Assembly: GCA_002384855.1 (NCBI GenBank)
Contig: DGBP01000076.1
Coordinates: 17,559 to 81,558 of the forward strand
DNA from: Nocardioidaceae bacterium UBA4001
Lineage (GTDB): Bacteria; Actinomycetota; Actinomycetes; Propionibacteriales; Nocardioidaceae
Length of the DNA stretch: 64,000 bases
Direction of reading: 5' to 3'
Positions within the stretch are counted from its first letter, which is position 1; every line of letters starts with the position of its first letter. The position numbers and the translations under genes were made by a program. A model generated the notes under the pieces. The model saw only the letters and a list, made by a program, of their open reading frames with translations, did no database searches and was not told the DNA's origin. Shown in pieces: positions 33,640-42,547 of the stretch.

Positions 33640-35466
33640 ATGCGTCCGGAGGAGCAGTTCGACTCCTTCTACCTCAAGACCCGTCGGGCCCTCGTCCACC
33701 AGACGTTCGCGCTCACCGGTGACCTCGCGGCTGCGCAGCGGGCCGTCCGTGACGCCTACGTCGCCGCCTGGCACCACTGGCGGAAGGTCAACACCTACGA
33801 GGATCCGCGCGACTGGGTCCGGCCGCGCGCGTGGGCGCTGGCGCAGCGTCGTCACACTGCTCGTCTCTGGCAACGGACCAAGCACATCTCCGCCGAGGAC
33901 CGGGCTGTGCTCGACGCGCTGCACAAGCTCTCGTCGGCCGAGCGTCGGACGCTGCTGGTCGTCGAGCTCGCCGGCGTCCCCCTCGACGTCAGCGCGCGCG
34001 AGCTGAACGTCACGCAGCTCACCCTCGAGCGTCAGCTGCGGTCGGCCACCGCGACCTTCGCCTCACGGCTGGGCATCGACCCGGCCGACACGCGCACCCG
34101 GCTGCTCTCGCTGGCCGAGGCGGCATCGCGCGCACACCTTCCTCGCCCGGCAGGGATCCGGCGCGACGGAGCCACGCGCCGCCGCACGCACACCGCGGTC
34201 GCCGTGGTGGTCGCCACGGTGCTCGCCGTGGGCTCGGGTGCGTTCGCCCACGAACCAGGGGACGAGGCCTCGGACGCGCCGCTGACGGCCGAGTCGGACG
34301 CACCGGCGTCCTCCCCCGCCCCCTCGACCAGCTCGGCCCCCGAGTCGACGCTGCCGTCGGCCGACAACCTGTTGACCGCACAGCTGCTGAAGCAGCAGAT
34401 GCCCGGCGGCTGGCGGGTCGGCGACACCCACGACAACACGAGCGGGCAGGGCCTCAACTACGTCTGCCAGCAGGAGCGCTTCGCCGACCCGGAGGGCCTG
34501 GCGACGCTCGTCCGCGAGTTCGACACCACGCGGAAGTCCCGGTCGATGGTGCAGGTCGTGGAGATCTCGGAGTCGCCCGAGGGTGCGTCGCGGACGTTCG
34601 ACACCGTGCTGTCCTGGTTCGGGGGCTGCGGCGAGGGTGGCGTCCACCTGGCCCGCGCCTTCGACGTCGCTCGGGCAGGCGACCGCGCCACCGTGCTCGA
34701 GCTGCAGGACTGGGCCGGCCCGCGAGCGAGGTACTCCGTCGCGGTCGGCCAGGTCGGCCAGGTCGTCACCACCTCCGTCGTCCGGACCACCGCGGGACCG
34801 GCCCCGGATCCCCGCGACCTCGCCCTGACCCTGGCGACGGCGACCCAGATGATCTGCGAGCAGGCCGGCGAGACCGACTGTGGTGGCCGTCCCCGGCTCC
34901 AGGACGCTGCCCCTCCGGCCTCCGCCGAGGAACGCGGGTTCCTCTCGACCGTCGACATGCCCCCGTTGCAGGGGCGCGCGCGACCCTGGGTGGCCACCGG
35001 TGCTCGCCCGGCGCGACGCAACCCGGCCGCCACCCGCTGCGACCGCGCCGAGTTCCGGCAGATGGGTGCGACCAGGGCCAGGACCCGCACCTTCCTCGAG
35101 GACGGCAGCAAGCTGCCGACGTACTTCGGCGTCACCGAGACCCACGCGACCTTCCGAAGCCCCAAGCAGGCCGCGCGCGCACTCTCGACCATCCGCGCCC
35201 GCTTCGCCTCCTGCGAGGACCGCGACCTCGCGACCGAGGTGGTCGCGCCCGGCGGCCTGCGGCAGGACGGGCTCGACGGATCGACCTGGCGCCTGCTGAC
35301 GGAGATCTCGGAGGACCGCGAGATCGTGTACGACGTCGGCTTCGTGCGCCGGGGCGACACCCTCGCCCAGGTGACCTTCCTCCCGGCGGGCGGGGCCGAC
35401 CTCGCCCCGGGTGCCTTCCGGGCGATGGTGATCCGCGCCGGAGTCCGGCTGGGAGAGCGCGGCTGA
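33640..35466 (+). CDS. Sigma-factor-like domain fused to a membrane-anchored extracytoplasmic sensor
   Basis: A 608-residue single-pass protein with an unusual order. Residues 1-70 resemble sigma-70 region 2 (FDSFYLKTRRALVHQTFALTGD), residues 85-150 resemble region 4 (LHKLSSAERRTLLVVELAGV, then a degenerate HTH), and residues 187-207 form a membrane helix. A Ser/Pro linker leads to an external part with two related domains (about residues 245-415 and 460-608), each with paired cysteines (YVCQQERF/GGCGEG; TRCDRAEF/ASCEDR). It is probably a membrane-tethered transcription regulator. The core-binding residues look poorly conserved, so true sigma activity is uncertain. A split version is encoded at 36806-38270. 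Confidence 0.75.
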   Translation: MRPEEQFDSFYLKTRRALVHQTFALTGDLAAAQRAVRDAYVAAWHHWRKVNTYEDPRDWVRPRAWALAQRRHTARLWQRTKHISAEDRAVLDALHKLSSAERRTLLVVELAGVPLDVSARELNVTQLTLERQLRSATATFASRLGIDPADTRTRLLSLAEAASRAHLPRPAGIRRDGATRRRTHTAVAVVVATVLAVGSGAFAHEPGDEASDAPLTAESDAPASSPAPSTSSAPESTLPSADNLLTAQLLKQQMPGGWRVGDTHDNTSGQGLNYVCQQERFADPEGLATLVREFDTTRKSRSMVQVVEISESPEGASRTFDTVLSWFGGCGEGGVHLARAFDVARAGDRATVLELQDWAGPRARYSVAVGQVGQVVTTSVVRTTAGPAPDPRDLALTLATATQMICEQAGETDCGGRPRLQDAAPPASAEERGFLSTVDMPPLQGRARPWVATGARPARRNPAATRCDRAEFRQMGATRARTRTFLEDGSKLPTYFGVTETHATFRSPKQAARALSTIRARFASCEDRDLATEVVAPGGLRQDGLDGSTWRLLTEISEDREIVYDVGFVRRGDTLAQVTFLPAGGADLAPGAFRAMVIRAGVRLGERG

Positions 35467-35492
35467 CCCGTCCTGGGTCTAGGGTCGGCGCC

Positions 35493-36719
35493 ATGTCCCC
35501 CCGTGACGCCGCGCTCGAGCTCGACGCGGCCAGCGCCCTGCGCGGGCGCCGCGACCACTTCCGCCTCCCACCCGGCACGATCTACCTGGACGGCAACTCC
35601 CTCGGCGCGCTTCCCCACGGCGTGGCCGAGCGCCTGGCCCACGTGGTCACCGAGGAGTGGGGCCGCGGCCTCATCGCCTCGTGGAACACCGCCGGCTGGA
35701 TCGACCTGCCCCGCCGCGTCGGTGACCGTGTCGCCGCGCTCCTGGACCTGCCGGAGGGGACGGTCTGGGTCAGCGACAGCACGAGCGTGAGCCTGTTCAA
35801 GACCATGGTCGCGGCCTGCCGTCTCCGCCCCGGGCGGGACGTCATCGTGCTGGAGCGCGCGACCTTCCCCACCGACGGCTACATCGCGGCCTCGGTCGCG
35901 CGGATGCTGGACCTGGAGCTGCGCTGGGCCGAGTCGGACCGCGTGGAGGAGTACCTCGACGACCGTGTGGCCCTGGTGTGCCTGACGCACGTCGACTTCC
36001 GCACCGGGGCGATGTTCGACGTCGACCGGGTCACCGCCCGCGCGCACGAGGTCGGTGCCCTCATGCTCTGGGACCTCTGCCACACCGCGGGCGCGGTGCC
36101 GGTCGACCTCGTCACGGCCGGCGCCGACTTCGCGGTGGGTTGCAGCTACAAGTACCTCAACGCGGGCCCCGGCTCCCCCGCCTTCATGTACGCCGCCCGC
36201 GAGCATCACGCGCACCTCGACCAGCCTCTGTCGGGGTGGATGAGCCACGCCCGGCCCTTCGACATGGAGCTCGGCTACGAGCCCGTGGAGGGAGTCGGTC
36301 GCCTCGCCTCCGGGACCCCGCCGATCCTGGCACTGTCGGCCCTCGACGCCGCCCTCGACGCCTTCGAGGGGGTCGACCCCGGGGACCTCCGCGCGGCGTC
36401 CCTCTCGCTGACCGACCTGTTCATCCGGCTCGTCGAGGAACGGCTTCCGGGGGTCTTCGAGGTGCTCACCCCTCGGGAGCACGCGCGGCGCGGCAGCCAG
36501 GTCTCGCTGCGGCACCCGGAGGCCTACGCGATCGTCTCGGCTCTCATCGCCCGGGGCGTGGTCGGGGACTTCCGCACCCCCGACGTGGCGCGCTTCGGCT
36601 TCGCGCCGCTCTACCTCACCCACGCGGACGTGTACGACGCCGTGGACCACCTCGTGGGCGTCATGGAGGGCCGCGAGCACGACCGGCCCGAGCACGCCGT
36701 ACGCCGCGCCGTGACCTGA
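35493..36719 (+). CDS. kynU: Kynureninase family PLP hydrolase
   Basis: A 408-residue fold-type I PLP enzyme expected to cleave kynurenine or 3-hydroxykynurenine to (hydroxy)anthranilate and alanine. It has IYLDGNSLGALP at the N-terminus (family hallmark), the SDSTSVSLFK cofactor loop, CLTHVDFRTGAMFD, the cofactor aspartate in LWDLCHTAGAVP and the PLP lysine in CSYKYLNAGPGSPAF. No other kynurenine-pathway gene is nearby. It sits between two sigma/sensor genes with a gap of 26 bases from the first, which may be co-transcription. Confidence 0.9.
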   Translation: MSPRDAALELDAASALRGRRDHFRLPPGTIYLDGNSLGALPHGVAERLAHVVTEEWGRGLIASWNTAGWIDLPRRVGDRVAALLDLPEGTVWVSDSTSVSLFKTMVAACRLRPGRDVIVLERATFPTDGYIAASVARMLDLELRWAESDRVEEYLDDRVALVCLTHVDFRTGAMFDVDRVTARAHEVGALMLWDLCHTAGAVPVDLVTAGADFAVGCSYKYLNAGPGSPAFMYAAREHHAHLDQPLSGWMSHARPFDMELGYEPVEGVGRLASGTPPILALSALDAALDAFEGVDPGDLRAASLSLTDLFIRLVEERLPGVFEVLTPREHARRGSQVSLRHPEAYAIVSALIARGVVGDFRTPDVARFGFAPLYLTHADVYDAVDHLVGVMEGREHDRPEHAVRRAVT

Positions 36720-36805
36720 GCGGGAAAGTCTCGTGACGGGTGCAACCATCTCGGGGCCCCGGGCGTAGACCGGGCGACACACGACGAGACCCACGGGGGT
36801 GGCCC

Positions 36806-37318
36806 ATGGAGGCGGAGGAGTTCGACGGCTTCTACACCGCGTCCTTCACACGACTGGTCGGGCAGGTCTACGCCATGACCGGGGACCGCGACGAGGCCCA
36901 GGACTGCGTCCAGGAGGCGTTCGTCCGGGCCTGGTCGCACCGCGGCGCGCTGCAGCGGGCGCAGTCCCCCGAGGCCTGGGTACGGACCACGGCCTACCGG
37001 CTGGCGGTCAGCCGCTGGCGCCGGACGATGCGCGGCCGGCGGGCCCCGGACCGGGCCCTGCAGGTCACACGGGCCGGCACCGACCTCAGCCCGGATCACG
37101 TCGCCCTCGTCGCGGCGCTGCGTGAGCTCCCGGAGGCCCAGCGCCGTGCCCTCGTGCTCCACCACCTGTGCGACCTCTCCGTCGCCGACGTCGCGGCCGA
37201 GACCGGCGTGCCGGTCGGCACCGTCAAGGCCCGGCTGAGCCGGGGCCGCACCGCCCTGATGACCCTGCTCGGCGAACGACCTACCGACGGACTCGCGGAA
37301 GGAGCGAGCCATGCGTGA
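36806..37318 (+). CDS. ECF-type sigma-70 family RNA polymerase sigma factor
   Basis: A 170-residue sigma factor with only regions 2 and 4. Region 2 is FDGFYTASFTRLVGQVYAMTGDRDEAQDCVQEAFVRAW (written in parts: DEAQDCVQEAFVRAW is the core-binding stretch), and region 4 includes LRELPEAQRRALVLHH and the HTH VADVAAETGVPVGTVKARLSRGR. The ATG at 36806 follows GGGGGTGG; the frame begins earlier without homology. Its stop lies inside the next gene (eight-base overlap with ATG 37311), a typical sigma/anti-sigma-like arrangement. It is the intact counterpart of the degenerate domain in the 33640 gene. Confidence 0.92.
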   Translation: MEAEEFDGFYTASFTRLVGQVYAMTGDRDEAQDCVQEAFVRAWSHRGALQRAQSPEAWVRTTAYRLAVSRWRRTMRGRRAPDRALQVTRAGTDLSPDHVALVAALRELPEAQRRALVLHHLCDLSVADVAAETGVPVGTVKARLSRGRTALMTLLGERPTDGLAEGASHA

Positions 37319-38270
37319 CCCCCTCGAGGAGCTGAAGAACCTGTCCACTGCCGGGCCCGCCCTCCCCGCCGAGGAGGTCCGCCGCCGTGGCGACCGGATG
37401 CGCCGCCGACGCACCGCGCTCCAGGCGACCGGGGTCGCCGCCGTCGTGGCCCTCGTCGCGGGTGGCGGGGCGGTGATGTCCGGCACGCTCACCAGCAGCA
37501 CCCCTCCCGCCGGGCCGGCCGCGTCGAGGCAGACCGCAGCGCCGATGGCGACACCCGAGCCCACGCCCACCCAGGCGCCGAGCGCGGTGGTGTCGCCGTC
37601 CCCGTCGTCTGCCCCGGAGCCCCGGCCGGACGCCGGCTGGCGGACCGAGATCCCCGCCGGCCTCGTCCAGGCGGTCCGGGCGAGCCTCCCCGCCGCCGGT
37701 GGGGAGGTGCCGAGTGCGGAGGAGGACTCGTCGCCGGACCTGCCCTGGCGCGGGCTGCCCTGCGGCAGCCGCGGCGACGGCGAGTACCCCGATCCGCTGA
37801 CCAGCACCGTGCTGCCCGAGGTGGACGAGCGTCGTGCCGACCAGCTGTTCGTCTCCGTCTCCGCGCCGGCAGGGTTCCAGGCCCGCCAGCTGGTGGTCTA
37901 CGAGGACGGCGACGCTGCGGCCGAGGCCGTCGCCGCGATCGCCCTCCAGGCCGAGGAGTGCGCCCCGGAGCCGGACCCCGACCTGCCGACCCAGCTGCGA
38001 TGGAGGGTGGACGACTGGGAGGTGACCGGTGCCGAGGCGCTCCTGCTCGGCGGCGGGTCCTTCGTCGAGGGCACCGACGACCGCACGATCGGCCGCACCC
38101 TCGTTGCCGTGGTGCGCCGGGGCAACGCGGTCCTGACCGCCCAGCTGTCCGACGAGTCCTCCGCACCGCTCGACGCCAGGGACGACCCGGGTGCCCGGGC
38201 TCTGCTGGACACGACCACGGGCCTGGCGGAGCGGATGTGCCTGTTCTCCTCGGACGGGTGCGCGGAGTAG
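37311..38270 (+). CDS. Single-pass membrane protein with extracytoplasmic sensor domain; partner of the sigma factor
   Basis: A 319-residue protein with a basic cytoplasmic N-terminus of about 40 residues (EVRRRGDRMRRRRTAL), a membrane helix near residues 43-62, a Pro/Thr/Ser linker (about 65-105) and an external domain with cysteines at LPCGS, EECAPE and ERMCLF. The external domain shares layout with that of the fused protein at 33640 (a PAGF...VYEDGDAAAEAV...EEC pattern against the SPEGAS...FGGC pattern). Overlap with the sigma gene suggests it restrains the sigma factor. The cytoplasmic tail is short, however, and lacks a recognisable zinc-finger anti-sigma motif. Confidence 0.65.
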   Translation: MRDPLEELKNLSTAGPALPAEEVRRRGDRMRRRRTALQATGVAAVVALVAGGGAVMSGTLTSSTPPAGPAASRQTAAPMATPEPTPTQAPSAVVSPSPSSAPEPRPDAGWRTEIPAGLVQAVRASLPAAGGEVPSAEEDSSPDLPWRGLPCGSRGDGEYPDPLTSTVLPEVDERRADQLFVSVSAPAGFQARQLVVYEDGDAAAEAVAAIALQAEECAPEPDPDLPTQLRWRVDDWEVTGAEALLLGGGSFVEGTDDRTIGRTLVAVVRRGNAVLTAQLSDESSAPLDARDDPGARALLDTTTGLAERMCLFSSDGCAE

Positions 38271-38287
38271 CCGCATCCCGGACAGCA

Positions 38288-38323
38288 GGAGGCCGCCACA
38301 CCCCGAGGGGTACGGCGGCCTCC
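38288..38323. terminator. Convergent terminator between the sensor gene and sucD
   Basis: GGAGGCCGCC (38288-38297) and GGCGGCCTCC (38314-38323) form a perfect 10-bp stem whose loop contains a second CCCC-GA-GGGG fold. It lies between the convergent stops at 38270 and 38364, so it can end both transcripts. Confidence 0.7.
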
Positions 38324-38363
38324 GTGTCGTGCCGGGCGGTTCCGGGTCGTCCGGGGGTGAGCC

Positions 38364-39248
38364 TCAGAGCTTCTCGAGGACCTCACGCATCAGCTGCGCG
38401 GTCTCGGACGGGGTCTTGCCGACCTTCACGCCCACCGCCTCGAGGGCCTCCTTCTTGGCCTGGGCGGTGCCCGAGGAGCCGGAGACGATCGCGCCGGCGT
38501 GGCCCATCGTCTTGCCCTCCGGCGCGGTGAACCCGGCGACGTAGCCGACGACCGGCTTCGTCACGTTGTCCTTGATGTACTCCGCGGCTCGCTCCTCGGC
38601 GTCGCCACCGATCTCACCGATCATCACGATCGCGTCGGTCTCCGGGTCGTCCTCGAACGCCTGGAGGCAGTCGATGTGCGTCGTACCGATGATCGGGTCA
38701 CCGCCGATGCCGACGGCGGAGGAGAAGCCGTAGTCCCGCAGCTCGTACATCATCTGGTACGTCAGCGTGCCGGACTTCGACACGAGGCCGACGCGGCCGC
38801 CCTTGGCGATGTCTGCGGGGATGATGCCGGCGTTGGACCTGCCGGGGCTGATCAGGCCCGGGCAGTTCGGGCCGATGATGCGGGTCGTGCCCTTGGCCTG
38901 CGCGTAGGCGAAGAACTCCGCGGTGTCGTGCACCGGGACGCCCTCGGTGATCACCACGACGAGGGGCATGCCCGCGTCGACGGCCTCGATCACGGCCGCC
39001 TTGGTGAACGCCGGCGGGACGAAGACCACCGACACGTCGGCACCGGTGGCGTCCATCGACTCCTTCACGGAGCCGAAGACGGGGACCGAGGTGCCGTCGA
39101 AGTCGACGCTCTCCCCGGCCTTGCGGGGGTTCACGCCGCCGACGATGTTCGTGCCCGAGGCGATCATCCGGCGGGTGTGCTTCTGACCCTCCGAGCCGGT
39201 CATGCCCTGGACGACGACCTTGCTGTTCTCGTTGAGGAAAATTGCCAT
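38364..39248 (-). CDS. sucD: Succinyl-CoA ligase alpha subunit
   Basis: A 294-residue CoA-binding subunit of succinyl-CoA synthetase, which makes succinate and ATP/GTP from succinyl-CoA in the TCA cycle. It has the CoA-binding region VVQGMTGSEGQKHTRRM, GVNPRKAGE, RIIGPNCPGLI and the phospho-histidine segment GKTMGHAGAIVSG. It lies 11 bases after sucC in the same operon. Length and motifs are normal. Confidence 0.96.
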   Translation of the reverse strand: MAIFLNENSKVVVQGMTGSEGQKHTRRMIASGTNIVGGVNPRKAGESVDFDGTSVPVFGSVKESMDATGADVSVVFVPPAFTKAAVIEAVDAGMPLVVVITEGVPVHDTAEFFAYAQAKGTTRIIGPNCPGLISPGRSNAGIIPADIAKGGRVGLVSKSGTLTYQMMYELRDYGFSSAVGIGGDPIIGTTHIDCLQAFEDDPETDAIVMIGEIGGDAEERAAEYIKDNVTKPVVGYVAGFTAPEGKTMGHAGAIVSGSSGTAQAKKEALEAVGVKVGKTPSETAQLMREVLEKL

Positions 39249-39259
39249 GTCCGTTGCCC

Positions 39260-40423
39260 TTACTTCGCCGCGAGCTCGGCGGCGCGGTCAGCGGCGCCGT
39301 CCATCGTGTCGACCATCGTCACCAGCGGGTGGTTCGCCTCGTTCAGGATCCGGCGACCCTCCTCGACGTTGTTGCCGTCCAGCCGCACGACCAGCGGCTT
39401 GTTGGCCTCGTCGCCGAGCATCTCGAGGGCGTGGACGATGCCGTCGGCCACCGCGTCGCACGCGGTGATGCCGCCGAACACGTTCACGAACACGCTCTTG
39501 ACCTGCGGGTCGTTGAGGATGATGTGCAGGCCGTTGGCCATCACCTGTGCGGACGCGCCGCCACCGATGTCGAGGAAGTTGGCGGGCTTGACACCGGAGT
39601 GCTTCTCACCGGCGTAGGCGACGACGTCGAGCGTGCTCATCACGAGCCCGGCGCCGTTGCCGATGATGCCGACCTCGCCGTCGAGCTTGACGTAGTTGAG
39701 GCCCTTCTCCTTGGCCTCGGCCTCGAGCGGGTCCGCCGCGGCCTTGTCCTCGAACTGCGCGTGGTCCTCGTGCCGGAAGTCGGCGTTCTCGTCGAGGGTC
39801 ACCTTGCCGTCGAGGGCCTCGAGGTGACCGTCACCGAGACGGACGAGCGGGTTCACCTCGACCAGCGAGGCGTCCTCCTTGATGAAGACGTCCCACAGCT
39901 TCTTGATGACCGCCTTGGCCTCCTCCGCGACCTCCTCCGGGAAGCGCGTGGCCGCGACGATCTCGGCGGCCTTGGCGTCATCGACACCGGTGCCCGGGTC
40001 GATGGAGACCTTCGCGACCGCGTCGGGGTTGGTCCGCGCGATCTCCTCGATCTCGACACCACCCTCGATGCTCGCGATGCACAGGTAGTTGCGGTGCGCA
40101 CGGTCGACGAGGAAGGAGAAGTAGTACTCCTCCGCGATGTCCGCGGTCGGGGCGATCAGCACGCGGTGGACCGTGTGGCCCTTGATGTCCATGCCCAGGA
40201 TGTCCCGAGCGCGCTCGACGGCCTCCTCGGGCGTCTCGGCGAGCTTCACACCGCCGGCCTTGCCGCGGCCACCGGTCTTCACCTGGGCCTTGACGACCAC
40301 CCGGCCGCCGAGCCCTCGGGCCGCCTCCGCCGCGTCGTCCGGGTTCTCCACCACTGTGCCGAGCGTGACCGGCACGTCATGTTTCGCGAAGAGCTCCTTC
40401 GCTTGGTACTCCATCAAGTCCAC
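39260..40423 (-). CDS. sucC: Succinyl-CoA ligase beta subunit (ADP-forming type)
   Basis: A 387-residue ATP-grasp subunit that pairs with SucD. It starts with MDLMEYQAKELFAKHDVPV, and has VVVKAQVKTGGRGKAGGVK in the ATP-grasp fold, EVNPLVRL as metal/nucleotide region and FVNVFGGITACDAVA near the end. It is the first gene of sucCD; a TAGTGT hexamer at 40514-40519 (minus strand) could be the -10 box of its promoter. Confidence 0.95.
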   Translation of the reverse strand: MDLMEYQAKELFAKHDVPVTLGTVVENPDDAAEAARGLGGRVVVKAQVKTGGRGKAGGVKLAETPEEAVERARDILGMDIKGHTVHRVLIAPTADIAEEYYFSFLVDRAHRNYLCIASIEGGVEIEEIARTNPDAVAKVSIDPGTGVDDAKAAEIVAATRFPEEVAEEAKAVIKKLWDVFIKEDASLVEVNPLVRLGDGHLEALDGKVTLDENADFRHEDHAQFEDKAAADPLEAEAKEKGLNYVKLDGEVGIIGNGAGLVMSTLDVVAYAGEKHSGVKPANFLDIGGGASAQVMANGLHIILNDPQVKSVFVNVFGGITACDAVADGIVHALEMLGDEANKPLVVRLDGNNVEEGRRILNEANHPLVTMVDTMDGAADRAAELAAK

Positions 40424-40735
40424 AGGTTCAGCCCGTTCTGTTCGGTTTTCCCAGGTCTCCCCCGGCGCGCGGCCGGGGTCCCGGCGGGCATAGGGGTGGA
40501 TCGTCCACGGCCGACACTAGACCTGTGGCCGTCCTCACCACCACGTAGGGTCCGTCACATGCGACCCGGTGCCGGGCCACCTCCGAGGCCGACGGTCCGG
40601 TGGCACGGGCACCCGGCGGGGCGCCGTCCACGGCCCGCCGACGCGCTCCGCACGGGCGCGGAAGCCGAGCAGCATCGTGCGGGGCGGAAGTCACGCACGT
40701 TCAGGGCAACCAGCGACCGAGGCCGACCTGGCCGC
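40424..40735. other. 312-bp intergenic region upstream of sucC
   Basis: No convincing gene is present; open frames here lack codon structure and homology. The region holds the sucCD promoter, with a candidate minus-strand -10 box (TAGTGT, 40514-40519), and a GC-rich inverted stretch (cggcgcgcggccggg near 40463) in the presumed 5' leader of sucC. No clear ribosome-binding site precedes sucC. Confidence 0.5.
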
Positions 40736-41143
40736 TCAGGCCTCGGCGGTCTCGACGACGTTGTCGCGGACCCAGCTCACGATCTCGGTGGTGGTGGCAC
40801 CCGGCGTGAAGACCTTGGCGACCCCGACCTCCGCGAGGAGCGGGATGTCGCCCTCGGGGATGATCCCGCCGCCGAACACCAGGATGTCGCGGGCGTCACG
40901 CTCGTCGAGGAGCTCGATCACGCGCTTGAACAGCGTCATGTGGGCGCCGGAGAGCACCGAGAGACCGATGATGTCGGCGTCCTCCTGGATCGCGGTCTCG
41001 ACGATCTGCTCCGGGGTCTGGTGAAGGCCGGTGTAGATCACCTCGTGACCGGCGTCACGCAGCGCCCGGGCGACCACCTTCGCCCCGCGGTCGTGCCCGT
41101 CGAGTCCAGGCTTGGCCACCACGATCCGGATCGGCGCCACCAT
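40736..41143 (-). CDS. Cobalamin-binding acyl-CoA mutase small subunit
   Basis: A 135-residue stand-alone B12-binding domain. It has the cobalamin signature D-x-H-x-x-G in GLDGHDRGAKV, then SVLSGAHMTLF and FGGGIIPEGD, the residues lining the nucleotide tail. Such subunits pair with a separate catalytic subunit of isobutyryl-, hydroxyisobutyryl- or ethylmalonyl-CoA mutase-like enzymes; a complete methylmalonyl-CoA mutase carries the domain fused. The catalytic partner is not in the window. The ATG at 41143 is chosen because the open frame upstream is non-homologous. Confidence 0.88.
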   Translation of the reverse strand: MVAPIRIVVAKPGLDGHDRGAKVVARALRDAGHEVIYTGLHQTPEQIVETAIQEDADIIGLSVLSGAHMTLFKRVIELLDERDARDILVFGGGIIPEGDIPLLAEVGVAKVFTPGATTTEIVSWVRDNVVETAEA

Positions 41144-41476
41144 CAGAACTGCCACCACCTTGGAGAGTGCGTACTGCGGGCACGACGATGCGTGGCCCGG
41201 CGAGAGCTTCTCGCTGCAGCGTATCGGAGTGCGCGCGGGGCGGCCGACTAGACCGATGGTTGACCGGGAGTGACGCGGGGATCCTGGGCTCGTTGAGAAG
41301 ACCGAGATCCGATGACTTGACGCGGCCCGGAGGGAAAGAGGCGGGCTGCCGGACACGCCCACGGGGGCTGGCGCAGGCGTGACCATTTGCACGAGTAAGG
41401 TGACCCGCGCGCGTCACCGTGACGAGTCCGTTATGGTGGTGCGCTGCGTGCTCTCTCGACGTAAGGACTCCGTTCC
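41144..41476. other. 333-bp divergent intergenic region before the M23 peptidase
   Basis: No coding sequence is supported. The region separates the mutase subunit (minus) from the peptidase (plus). A TATGGT hexamer at 41432-41437, 40 bp before the GTG start, is the best -10 candidate for the peptidase. I looked for a c-di-AMP (ydaO) riboswitch, common before actinobacterial cell-wall hydrolases, and did not recognise one. Confidence 0.4.
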
Positions 41477-42436
41477 GTGGCAAACCACCGCGCACCGAGG
41501 CACTCCGCCTCGCGCACCGCGAAGGCAGACGAACGCGTGACCCCTGCCCTTGTCGCCGCACCGCCCGTGGCGGGCAAGCGCAGGGCCGAGAAGACGTCGC
41601 GTGCTGCCCGTACCCTCCCCCGTCGTACACAAACGCCCCTTTCGGGAAGTTCCTCCCCGGCCGCGGCACGCAGCACCGCGCCCAGGAACCCGTTCCCGCT
41701 GCTCCCGTCGGCACCGTCGCTGGTGGGCGCGGCCGCCCTCGTCGTCGCCGCGACCGGGGCGATCACCGTGACACAGCCTACCGAGGACGTGGCCGCGGCC
41801 GGCCCGGCGCGGGCCTTCACCCCCGCGAGCGCGTTCACCGGTGAGTCCGTGGCGGTGTCGAGCCTGGACCTCCACAGCCGCGAGCAGGCCGTCAGCCGTG
41901 ACTCGGAGCGCAAGGCGCTCGAGGACGCCACCGACGAGAAGGTCGAGCAGGCCGTCGAGGCCCAGGCGGAGGAGCGCAACGCCGCCCTCGCGCAGCTCGC
42001 GGCGAGCGCCGAGGAGCAGGCGAACAGGATCGCGGCGAACGCCTGGCGCCTGCCGCTCGCGGGCTACCGCCTGACCGCCCGCTTCGGCTACTCCTCCGGC
42101 CTGTGGGCCAGCACCCACACCGGCCTCGACTTCGCCGCACCGAGCGGCACGCCGGTGGTCTCCGTGGCCAACGGCACGGTCACCTCTGCCGGCTGGGACG
42201 GCTCCTACGGCTACAAGGTCGCCATCACCCACGACGACGGCACCGAGACCTGGTACGCCCACCTCACCACGATCACCACCAACGTCGGCGACAGCGTCAC
42301 CGGCGGCGAGCAGATCGGCACCGTCGGCTCCACCGGCAACTCCACCGGACCGCACCTGCACCTCGAGGTGCGACCCGGCGCCGGTGACGCCGTCGACCCG
42401 TACGCCGCGCTACTCGCCCACGGTCTGACGCCGTAG
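41477..42436 (+). CDS. M23 family peptidoglycan endopeptidase, membrane anchored
   Basis: A 319-residue cell-wall enzyme. It has a basic cytoplasmic region (about residues 1-75), one membrane helix (about 77-97), a helical coiled-coil-like stretch (about 130-190, rich in Glu/Ala/Gln) and a C-terminal LytM/M23 domain (about 200-315). Zinc ligands are visible in HTGLDFAAPSGTPV and GPHLHLEV. It would cut peptide cross-links or regulate amidases at the cell surface. The start is GTG 41477. A strong terminator follows 17 bp after the stop. Confidence 0.9.
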   Translation: MANHRAPRHSASRTAKADERVTPALVAAPPVAGKRRAEKTSRAARTLPRRTQTPLSGSSSPAAARSTAPRNPFPLLPSAPSLVGAAALVVAATGAITVTQPTEDVAAAGPARAFTPASAFTGESVAVSSLDLHSREQAVSRDSERKALEDATDEKVEQAVEAQAEERNAALAQLAASAEEQANRIAANAWRLPLAGYRLTARFGYSSGLWASTHTGLDFAAPSGTPVVSVANGTVTSAGWDGSYGYKVAITHDDGTETWYAHLTTITTNVGDSVTGGEQIGTVGSTGNSTGPHLHLEVRPGAGDAVDPYAALLAHGLTP

Positions 42437-42452
42437 TCGCCGGCGCACGCAC

Positions 42453-42495
42453 CGACGACGAAGGGCAGTCCCACCGGGACTGCCCTTCGTCGTTG
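42453..42495. terminator. Strong bidirectional hairpin between the M23 gene and pcrA
   Basis: Arms 42455-42472 and 42476-42493 are perfectly complementary (18 bp, ACGACGAAGGGCAGTCCC), extendable to 20 bp with one G-U, around a three-base ACC loop. It lies between convergent stops at 42436 and 42548. Confidence 0.85.
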
Positions 42496-42547
42496 TCAGA
42501 CCCTCGGCCTGAGCCTCGGCCTCAGCCCCTCGGTCGGAGCCTCTCCG

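Noticed and set aside
31594..33924. A 776-codon minus-strand open frame running from purN through the perM region
   Set aside because: Only its last 215 codons match PurN. The rest is arginine/proline-rich sequence in the wrong frame of perM and is a shadow caused by high G+C.
41144..41476. c-di-AMP riboswitch before the M23 peptidase
   Set aside because: The expected conserved blocks of the ydaO motif were not found.
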